DNA of 17,290 nucleotides, from NCBI GenBank assembly GCA_023418255.1, contig JAEZZZ010000108.1:1-17290 (forward strand), given 5' to 3'. Made by a program: the position numbers and the translations under genes. Source of the stretch: Bacteroidota bacterium. GTDB lineage: Bacteria; Bacteroidota; Bacteroidia; Bacteroidales; Dysgonomonadaceae. The notes under the pieces are model-generated. The model was not told where the DNA came from. It did no database searches and worked only from the letters and a program-made list of their open reading frames with translations. This document shows positions 7,729 through 13,652 of the stretch, piece by piece. Each line of letters starts with the position of its first letter. Positions within the stretch are counted from its first letter, which is position 1.

Positions 7729-7815
7729 TATACTGATTACAGCGAAAAGAAAACGTAAAAGCGCTAGTCCTCTAATGGTTAATTCGCTTATCTACAACGA
7801 ATTTATTTTTTTCTG

Positions 7816-7891
7816 TCGGGATGAGAGGATTCGAACCTCCGACCCCACGCCCCCCAGACGCGTACTCTAAACCGGACTGAGCTACATCCCG
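7816..7891 (-). tRNA. tRNA-Pro, anticodon GGG
   Basis: The minus strand folds into a complete cloverleaf. The acceptor stem CGGGATG/CATCCCG is perfect, the D-arm is GCTC/GAGT with G18-G19 in the loop, the anticodon stem is CGCGT/GCGTG with two G-U pairs, and the T-arm has loop TTCGAAT. The anticodon loop is CTGGGGG, so the anticodon at 7853-7855 is GGG and reads CCC and CCU proline codons. C1-G72 and discriminator A73 are the usual identity elements of bacterial tRNA-Pro. CCA is not encoded (the genome reads A-CAG after the acceptor stem), so it must be added by nucleotidyltransferase. The gene stands alone; the 239 bases upstream of it to the gtrA-like gene show no other gene. Confidence 0.96.
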
Positions 7892-8130
7892 AACTATAAA
7901 AATATTCTAGATACAAATAGGTGCTTTTTAACACACCAAAACATGAAAAAAATTGTATCTTTGAAAAAGTGACTGCAAAAATACGATTTATTTTTTAATC
8001 CTACAAATTTTAGTCAATGATGTAGAATAAAAATCTCAGTTTGTAAAATTCACATTTCACTTAAAGCGTTATTTGAGTTAAAACCACAAATAAAAGGAGA
8101 AGAACACATTAAACGACATAAAGAACTACT

Positions 8131-8634
8131 CTAGCTGACATTAAAAGTAAATTTTGCCTGAAAAATATAGCTCACGATGGCAGTTAAAATCAGAATGATA
8201 AATTTTGATGGCGTTGGATAAAATCCTAACACTTCGACAAGGATTTTTAATCCGACATAATTGATAAATAAATTAAGTGCCACAATACTCACATATCTTA
8301 GCAATTGTACTCTTCCACGCAAAATAGACTCGCTAAATGTAACATATTTTTGTAATAAAAAACCCGACATTAATGAGATGGGAAATGTCAGCAGTAGTGA
8401 TGCCACATGAGGCGTGAAGGCTATCCAGCCTAAATCAAACACTTTTTTTGTAAAAATAAAGTTATACGCAATAGCAAACAAAAGCAAATCGAACCCCATA
8501 TTCGATACGCCACAAACACCATATCGAAAAAACCGTTGACTAAAGAAACGGCGAAAAGGCGGATGGAAAAAGTCGATACAGCGACCAATCCACCTGCCAT
8601 GACGAGATAAAATATCCTCTATTGAATGTCTCAT
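8131..8634 (-). CDS. GtrA-like membrane protein
   Basis: This 167-residue protein has a basic N-terminal tail of about 35 residues and then four transmembrane segments (about 38-60, 73-96, 111-134, 142-162). The motifs FRYGVCGVSNMGFD and GFLLQKYVTF match the GtrA/DPMS family pattern (a [FY]-x-x-[VI]-G-x-x-[NS] start and a [NQ]-[RK]-x-[FW]-[TV]-F turn after the second pair of helices). Family members are thought to move or present lipid-linked sugars across the inner membrane for cell-surface glycan assembly. No glycosyltransferase or flippase gene lies next to it, so its partner is unknown. A -7 box is seen upstream (8674-8681). The exact substrate cannot be inferred. Confidence 0.88.
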   Translation of the reverse strand: MRHSIEDILSRHGRWIGRCIDFFHPPFRRFFSQRFFRYGVCGVSNMGFDLLLFAIAYNFIFTKKVFDLGWIAFTPHVASLLLTFPISLMSGFLLQKYVTFSESILRGRVQLLRYVSIVALNLFINYVGLKILVEVLGFYPTPSKFIILILTAIVSYIFQAKFTFNVS

Positions 8635-8673
8635 TCTAGCATGTTAATGCATTTTTACAAACTTTGAAAGGGA

Positions 8674-8681
8674 CAAATTTA
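8674..8681 (-). promoter_or_regulatory. -7 box for the GtrA-like gene
   Basis: CAAATTTA on the plus strand reads TAAATTTG on the minus strand, a match to TAnnTTTG about 40 bases upstream of the start codon. No -33 TTTG is present at normal spacing. Confidence 0.3.
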
Positions 8682-8844
8682 CATGATTTTTCTTAGAACA
8701 TCTCCGGGGACAGATAAAAAGCTTTGATTTTTCCATTATAATGTATCGTTTATATACACACTTTTGACACTTAATTTGATGCAATTAATGAACTCTCATC
8801 TGTTTTAATTGCTATTTAATAAGAGACTCTTTCGATATTTTCTC

Positions 8845-8852
8845 TATCTTTG
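8845..8852 (+). promoter_or_regulatory. -7 box immediately before the MFS start codon
   Basis: TATCTTTG is an exact -7 match ending only 4 bases before ATG 8857. With the usual start point about 6-7 bases downstream, the transcript would begin at or next to the AUG. No -33 TTTG is evident. Confidence 0.38.
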
Positions 8853-8856
8853 CGAT

Positions 8857-10236
8857 ATGGCATGGACAAAACAACAACATTCTATTCTTTGGATAGTTTC
8901 CGGAACTTCGTTTATGGGAACTTTCCTCATTTCGTCAATTAACATCGCCCTACCGGCAATCGAAAAAACGTTTTCGTTAGATGCCATTATGCTCAGTTGG
9001 ATTATCACCTCATTTTTATTGGCAACAGGAATGTTTCTCTTACCTGTCGGTAAGTGGGGCGATATATGGGGGCATGGCAAATTATTTGAAATAGGCTTGC
9101 TGTTTTTCACCGTGTCATCCATTTGGTGCGTTATTGCCCCTTCGGGAATAACGCTTATTGTCGGACGTTTTCTGCAAGGAGTGGGACTGGCATTTTCCAA
9201 CACTACCGGACAAGCGCTGTTAGTTGCAAGTTTTTCGTCGCGCAATCGAGGCAAAGTGTTGGGTTTTACAGTAGCAGCAGTTTATCTTGGCTTGGCACTG
9301 GGTCCATTTATTGGAGGGATTCTTACACAACAAATGGGTTGGCGATCACTTTTCTATATCGCTGTTGTTTTAGGAATAATTTTTTCCATCATCTCTTTTA
9401 CTTATATCGAAAAAGACATGATTTCACCTCATATAAATAAAAAGATAGACAACAAAGGCACTTTTGTTTTCATGCTTGGATTGGTAGCGTTGGTTTACGG
9501 CGCATCTATCATCCCCGCCGCCTTAGGTTGGACGCTGATGGGTGGCGGAATTACCGGATTAATTGTTTTTTGGTTTATCGAAAATCGCTCAATCAATCCG
9601 ATGTTAGAAACGGCACTTTTCACGCGCAACAAACTATTTGCTTATTCCAATTTAGCCGCGCTGATAAATTATACCGCGACATTTGCCATCGTTTTCTTTT
9701 TAAGCCTCTATCTGCAAAAGATACAACACCTTTCGCCACAGAACGCCGGGGCGATCATTATTTCGCAACCTATTATGATGGCACTCTTTTCCCCTATTGT
9801 TGGCACGATGTCGGATAAAATTCAACCGCGCTACTTTGCTACTGCGGGCATGTCCATGTGCACCATTGGTCTCTCAGCTTTGGCATTTTTATCACCCGAA
9901 ACACCGATCGGAATCATCATTGTTATTCTTGTGTGGGAAGGGATTGGCTTTGCCCTGTTCTCATCGCCAAACATGAGCACCATCATGAGTTCGGTGGACA
10001 AAAGCTGCTACGGACAGGCATCGGGCTTGGCATCTTCGATGCGCGTTATCGGGCAAATTGTGAGCATGGCAATCGTTACCATCTTTTTTGCATTCCATTT
10101 TGAAGACCAATCCATTCGCACATTATCACAAACAACCTTTATGAAAGCGATGAAATGGGGATTCCTTACGTTTGCTTTTATCAATCTGTTTGGCATCTAT
10201 TTTTCCTTTACACGTGGCAATATTGATAGAGAATAA
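8857..10236 (+). CDS. MFS multidrug-type exporter, DHA2 (14-TM) family
   Basis: The 459-residue protein is almost entirely hydrophobic, with about 14 predicted membrane helices. It shows major-facilitator motifs: the helix-1 signature INIALPAI (about 28-35), motif A GKWGDIWGHGK at 65-75 between helices 2 and 3, Arg104 in GRFLQGVG (motif B), and motif C GLALGPFIGG at 145-154, which is typical of drug/H+ antiporters. These place it in the EmrB/QacA-type DHA2 group that expels drugs or other amphipathic compounds with proton influx. The start at ATG 8857 is preferred because it gives a normal N-terminus; an in-frame TTG at 8809 would add 16 residues and run over the -7 box. No membrane-fusion or outer-membrane partner is adjacent, so it probably works alone. 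The substrate is not predictable. Confidence 0.92.
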   Translation: MAWTKQQHSILWIVSGTSFMGTFLISSINIALPAIEKTFSLDAIMLSWIITSFLLATGMFLLPVGKWGDIWGHGKLFEIGLLFFTVSSIWCVIAPSGITLIVGRFLQGVGLAFSNTTGQALLVASFSSRNRGKVLGFTVAAVYLGLALGPFIGGILTQQMGWRSLFYIAVVLGIIFSIISFTYIEKDMISPHINKKIDNKGTFVFMLGLVALVYGASIIPAALGWTLMGGGITGLIVFWFIENRSINPMLETALFTRNKLFAYSNLAALINYTATFAIVFFLSLYLQKIQHLSPQNAGAIIISQPIMMALFSPIVGTMSDKIQPRYFATAGMSMCTIGLSALAFLSPETPIGIIIVILVWEGIGFALFSSPNMSTIMSSVDKSCYGQASGLASSMRVIGQIVSMAIVTIFFAFHFEDQSIRTLSQTTFMKAMKWGFLTFAFINLFGIYFSFTRGNIDRE

Positions 10237-10291
10237 CTTCGTGTTTCTCTACTGATTTTAGCCAAATATAATTTATCGGTTTTAAACCATT

Positions 10292-10305
10292 CACCATATT
10301 TGGTG
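10292..10305. promoter_or_regulatory. Short dyad upstream of the SIMPL gene
   Basis: CACCA (10292-10296) and TGGTG (10301-10305) form a perfect dyad around TATT, 38 bases before the ATG at 10344. The dyad overlaps CATATTTG, a one-mismatch -7 box. It could be an operator or a weak hairpin; there is no direct support for either. Confidence 0.25.
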
Positions 10306-10343
10306 TTTATATAATAATACTCATTTCATAAAATTATAAACCC

Positions 10344-11111
10344 ATGAACAAGAATGTTATGGATGATCGGGAGAATGTGCAAGAAGTGCTACCCGACAAA
10401 TTGATACACCGGAATAATCGTATTATCGAGGCTGCTATCATTGCTCTTGGACTTGTATTGTTAGGAACTGCCGTTCGAAGTGGCATCAAGATTTTTTCGC
10501 AACGCGATCGCGTGGTCTCGGTAAAAGGCCTTGCGGAAATGGAAGTAGAAGCGGACAAAGTAATCTGGCCTCTTTTTTACAAAGAGGTTGGGAACGATTT
10601 GCTTTCGCTCTATGAGAATATTAAATCAAAAAATCAAACCATTGTTTCATTCCTAAAATCAAACGGTATTACCGATGATGAAATCAGTGTTTCAGCACCT
10701 AAAACGCTAGATTTAGAAGCCGATAGATATTCGGGACGCGATATCGCGCATCGCTACAACATAACCTCGGTGATTACAGTAACATCCGACAAAGTGGATT
10801 TGGTGCGAAGGCTGATGCGCGAGCAAGGCGAGCTGATGAAACAAGGCTTAGCCCTTTCGAGCGACAACTATCAATACAACGAGCAATTTGTTTTTACAAA
10901 ACTGAACGAAGTGAAACCTCAAATGATCGAAGAAGCCACCAAGAATGCACGCATTGCCGCCGAAAAATTTGCCAAAGACTCTAACAGCAAATTGGGCAAA
11001 ATAAAATCAGCCAATCAAGGCCAGTTTAGCATCGAAGACAGAGATGCTAACACACCCTATATCAAACGTATTCGCGTAGTAAGCACAGTAGATTACTATC
11101 TGAACGATTAG
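10344..11111 (+). CDS. SIMPL (DUF541) domain protein, inner-membrane anchored
   Basis: The 255-residue protein has a hydrophilic start, one transmembrane helix (about 27-45) and a SIMPL/DUF541 domain (about 55-253). It resembles the YggE/BP26 family in the opening VSVKGLAEMEVEADK, in the central YNITSVITVTSDKVDLVRRL, and in the late A-K-x-A-R-x-A-A-E-x-F-A-K helix. The helix has no signal-peptidase site, so the domain is likely held in the periplasm by an uncleaved anchor. Family members form oligomeric rings and have been linked to oxidative-stress tolerance, but the molecular function is not established. The gene is last before a strong bidirectional terminator and about 107 bases after the MFS gene, so a shared transcript is possible but not shown. 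Confidence 0.88.
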   Translation: MNKNVMDDRENVQEVLPDKLIHRNNRIIEAAIIALGLVLLGTAVRSGIKIFSQRDRVVSVKGLAEMEVEADKVIWPLFYKEVGNDLLSLYENIKSKNQTIVSFLKSNGITDDEISVSAPKTLDLEADRYSGRDIAHRYNITSVITVTSDKVDLVRRLMREQGELMKQGLALSSDNYQYNEQFVFTKLNEVKPQMIEEATKNARIAAEKFAKDSNSKLGKIKSANQGQFSIEDRDANTPYIKRIRVVSTVDYYLND

Positions 11112-11125
11112 ATTGAAATTAAAAT

Positions 11126-11162
11126 AAACAAAAAGAGGGTCTGGAGTACCCTCTTTTTGTTT
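11126..11162. terminator. Strong bidirectional terminator between SIMPL and U32 genes
   Basis: A perfect 15-bp stem (11126-11140 with 11148-11162) encloses a 7-nt loop, with a GAGGG/CCCTC core and A/T-rich outer ends. It lies between two convergent genes and should stop transcription from both sides. Confidence 0.93.
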
Positions 11163-11176
11163 GTTGAAAATTGAGA

Positions 11177-12448
11177 TTAGCGCTCATGAGCTGTGCCACG
11201 ACGATTGGCGTCTACCATTTTATAGAGCTTATCGTTGGGACGCACTTTTTCGGGTGTTTTTATAGAAAATCGCTCACCTTTAATGGCTTCAGAAACGGTT
11301 TTCAAATCCACACGAATATCGTCGGCTGTGAGAAACAGCGCACCGGTCGTTTCTCCGGTAATCAAAAGTTCATCTCCTTGCTTGACAGATTGCGATTCCA
11401 ACAAAAATTCCGCCACGCTCAGATTGCCAAAAAATTTGAGGGCTTTACCGATATATACTTTTCGCTTGGTAGCACCGGAACCGTAGCGGTGTGTCCACTC
11501 TCCGAGCCGTTGTCCCAAATAATAGCCATCCCAAAATCCACGATTGAAAACTGTTGCAAGCTGTTCGTTCCATCGCGCTATTTTCTCTTCCGAAAAGGTA
11601 TTTTCACAATAGGCACTTACCGCCTCTTTATAACACTCCGTCACCAATCGCACATATTCAGGGCCGCGGGCGCGCCCTTCAATCTTAAAAACTCGTACGC
11701 CGGCATCCATCATCTTATTCATAAAATGAATGGTTTTCAAATCCTTGGGCGACATGATGTATTCATTATCAATCTCTAACGCTATTTCGCTGTCTTTGTC
11801 TTTTACCTCATACGCGCGCCGACAAATCTGGTTGCACGCTCCACGATTGGCGGATAAGTTTTTCTCATGCAAACTTAAATAACATTTCCCCGAAACAGCC
11901 ATACACAACGCGCCGTGACAAAACATCTCAATGCGAATCAGATCGCCGGAAGGACCTGTAATATCTTGCTTTATAATATCGGCATAAATGGCTGCCACCT
12001 GCTCAAGATTGAGCTCGCGCGCCAAGACCACCACATCGGCAAACTGTGCATAAAACTTCAACGATTCGGTGTTGGTAATATTCAATTGAGTAGAAAGATG
12101 CACTTCAACTCCAATGCTGCGTGCATACATCATCACAGCAACATCCGACGCGATAATGGCGGACAGATGCACCTGTTTGGCAGCATCCACAATGGTGCGC
12201 ATCAGCGACAAGTCGTTGTCATAAATAATGGTGTTTACCGTAAGATAGCTTTTCAATCCATGCTCTTTGCAAATACGCACAATCTGATGCAAATCGTCAA
12301 TGGTGAAATTGTTGGACGATTTGGCGCGCATATTCAATCCCTCGATACCGAAATAAACGGAATCGGCACCGCCTTGTATGGCAGCCATCAGCGATTCGTA
12401 CGAACCGACGGGCGACATGATTTCATACTCGTGAATAGATTTTTTCAT
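11177..12448 (-). CDS. Peptidase U32 family protein, probable TrhP/RlhA-type RNA hydroxylation enzyme
   Basis: The 423-residue protein matches the U32 family from its first strand (YEIMSPVGSYESLMAAIQGGADSVYFG) and contains the full PROSITE-type U32 signature EMFCHGALCMAVSGKCYLS at residues 174-192. Cysteines 182, 189, 205 and 209 form the conserved cluster expected to bind iron-sulfur. Family members once annotated as collagenase-like proteases are now known in E. coli as TrhP (YegQ), which makes 5-hydroxyuridine at tRNA position 34 from prephenate-dependent chemistry, and RlhA (YdcP), which hydroxylates 23S rRNA C2501. The length is near TrhP and much shorter than RlhA, so a tRNA target is favoured, but this is inference. 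Older annotation as a secreted collagenase is unlikely because no signal peptide is present. Confidence 0.92.
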   Translation of the reverse strand: MKKSIHEYEIMSPVGSYESLMAAIQGGADSVYFGIEGLNMRAKSSNNFTIDDLHQIVRICKEHGLKSYLTVNTIIYDNDLSLMRTIVDAAKQVHLSAIIASDVAVMMYARSIGVEVHLSTQLNITNTESLKFYAQFADVVVLARELNLEQVAAIYADIIKQDITGPSGDLIRIEMFCHGALCMAVSGKCYLSLHEKNLSANRGACNQICRRAYEVKDKDSEIALEIDNEYIMSPKDLKTIHFMNKMMDAGVRVFKIEGRARGPEYVRLVTECYKEAVSAYCENTFSEEKIARWNEQLATVFNRGFWDGYYLGQRLGEWTHRYGSGATKRKVYIGKALKFFGNLSVAEFLLESQSVKQGDELLITGETTGALFLTADDIRVDLKTVSEAIKGERFSIKTPEKVRPNDKLYKMVDANRRGTAHER

Positions 12449-12473
12449 CCGTGTGCATCTGTGATTTGAACTG

Positions 12474-12481
12474 CAAAAGTA
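12474..12481 (-). promoter_or_regulatory. -7 box for the U32 gene
   Basis: CAAAAGTA on the plus strand reads TACTTTTG on the minus strand, an exact TAnnTTTG match, 25 bases upstream of the start codon and implying a leader of about 20 nucleotides. No -33 TTTG is seen at normal spacing. Confidence 0.42.
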
Positions 12482-12583
12482 CGATTTTTTTTAATTCGCA
12501 TGAAATAAAATCGCCAAGGTCAAACAATATCCGTTATCGTTTGTTTTAAAATAAACACAGTTACATAAAAAAAAGGAACAATT

Positions 12584-13513
12584 ATGATTAAAAAAAGAGA
12601 CATTTTATCAATGGTGGCCATTGCTCTCTTATTTGCAGCATGTGGTGCCAAAAAAAATACAGATCCTAGCAACATGTACACAAAAGATGAAATAACCAAG
12701 TTGGAAAACTATCCTAAACTTAATGGTTTTAAACCTCACGTGATAAAAGTGCCTAAAAAACAGAACGAAGATGATTTAAAACTGCAAGTTATTCCGGGAA
12801 AAGTGCTGGATGTGGATTGCAATAAACATTCATTAACGGGACAAATTGAAACCAAACATTTGGATACTGGCGAAACCTACTATGTTTTTCTTACAAATGG
12901 GCAAATAGTGAGGACATTGATGAATTGTCCGGATATGACTAAGCGCCCAATGTTTGTCGCCGGCCCATCCACCTTTGAACAATATAATAGCACCAAACCT
13001 TTGGTGATTTACACACCTGTTGACATGCAAGTGAAATATCTGGTTTGGCAAGGCGGACAAACCTATGATGTGAGTAAAACAATCGACGAAGCCGTGCAAA
13101 ATGAAGCAACAAAAGCATTAGAAGCGTTCCCAAAAGAATTGAATGGATACGATCGCTATGTGCTGTTGCTTGCTCCATTGAGTGAAGTTCAGCAAAAAGT
13201 AAAAAATCGTATCATCGAACTCATTCCGGGAATAACACACGATGTGGATTGTAACCATCATTGGATTACCGGAGATTTTACGACAAAAGAGATTGATGGT
13301 TGGGGATATCAGTACTACATTTTTGATTCGGATGGAAACATCGCGTCTACACGCAAAGCATGTCCTGATATGCAAAAACACAGGACTTTCGTACGTGGCG
13401 AAAGCAAAAATATTGAATACAATAGCAATCTACCTGTTGTTGTTTTCGTTCCAAAAGGAAAAGGCTTTGAAGTGAAATATCGTGTTTGGGAAACAGTAAA
13501 TACCATGCATTAA
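12584..13513 (+). CDS. Lipoprotein with two tandem ecotin domains (serine protease inhibitor)
   Basis: The 309-residue product starts with a lipoprotein signal ending LLFAAC (Cys20 lipidated), then two ecotin folds. Domain 1 spans about 42-170 and domain 2 about 182-304. Each shows the ecotin landmarks: a start with an aromatic-Pro-Lys-x-Leu-Asn-Gly stretch, VDCN before the first disulfide cysteine (Cys79; Cys223), NCPD or ACPD with the second (Cys115; Cys260), YNS, and KYxVW at the end. Cysteine spacings of 36 and 37 match the 37 of E. coli ecotin (Cys50-Cys87). By alignment the reactive P1 residue, Met84 in E. coli, is Leu112 in domain 1 and Arg257 in domain 2. Ecotin inhibits trypsin-fold proteases such as trypsin, chymotrypsin, elastase and clotting factors; a lipid-anchored form would guard the envelope. 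An AAGGA lies 9 bases before the ATG, and a terminator follows. Standard ecotin has one domain of about 140 residues and works as a dimer. Confidence 0.93.
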   Translation: MIKKRDILSMVAIALLFAACGAKKNTDPSNMYTKDEITKLENYPKLNGFKPHVIKVPKKQNEDDLKLQVIPGKVLDVDCNKHSLTGQIETKHLDTGETYYVFLTNGQIVRTLMNCPDMTKRPMFVAGPSTFEQYNSTKPLVIYTPVDMQVKYLVWQGGQTYDVSKTIDEAVQNEATKALEAFPKELNGYDRYVLLLAPLSEVQQKVKNRIIELIPGITHDVDCNHHWITGDFTTKEIDGWGYQYYIFDSDGNIASTRKACPDMQKHRTFVRGESKNIEYNSNLPVVVFVPKGKGFEVKYRVWETVNTMH

Positions 13514-13539
13514 GAAAACTTACAAAATATTTAAATATT

Positions 13540-13570
13540 AAAGAGGGCTACAAAAACCCTCTTTTTGTTT
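13540..13570 (+). terminator. Intrinsic terminator after the double-ecotin gene
   Basis: An 8-bp perfect stem pairs AAAGAGGG (13540-13547) with CCCTCTTT (13557-13564) around a 9-nt loop, followed by a T-rich run. It lies 26 bases after the stop codon and separates the inhibitor from the beta-galactosidase. Confidence 0.83.
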
Positions 13571-13609
13571 TTAAGCAGATTTTGGACACTTACCTTCAAA
13601 AATATTTTT

Positions 13610-13617
13610 TATCTTTG
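13610..13617 (+). promoter_or_regulatory. -7 box for the beta-galactosidase gene
   Basis: TATCTTTG is an exact -7 match 36 bases before the ATG. A TTTG at 13581-13584 is 25 bases upstream, longer than the normal spacer. Its position after a terminator supports independent transcription of the enzyme. Confidence 0.45.
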
Positions 13618-13652
13618 TCTAATCATAATAAATATTCTCATTCAATGCAATC

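Noticed and set aside
7670..7870. Plus-strand open frame of 66 codons
   Set aside because: Its C-terminal part is the antisense of the tRNA-Pro gene (the familiar RIRTSDPTPPR artefact) and its first part crosses the IS terminal repeat.
7956..7963. TATCTTTG promoter-like box on the plus strand
   Set aside because: The next plus-strand gene is about 900 bases away, beyond a minus-strand gene, and no small RNA with a terminator was recognisable downstream.
8809..8856. TTG-initiated 16-residue extension of the MFS protein
   Set aside because: It would place the start upstream of and across the -7 box; ATG 8857 gives the usual N-terminus of the family.
11177..12448. Reading the U32 protein as a secreted collagenase
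   Set aside because: There is no signal peptide, and the conserved cysteines and length fit the RNA-modifying TrhP/RlhA group better.
11148..13570. Identical 15-base stretch in two terminators (11148-11162 and 13556-13570)
   Set aside because: Both are GAGGG/CCCTC stems with T runs; such a match is expected among terminators and gives no sign of duplication.
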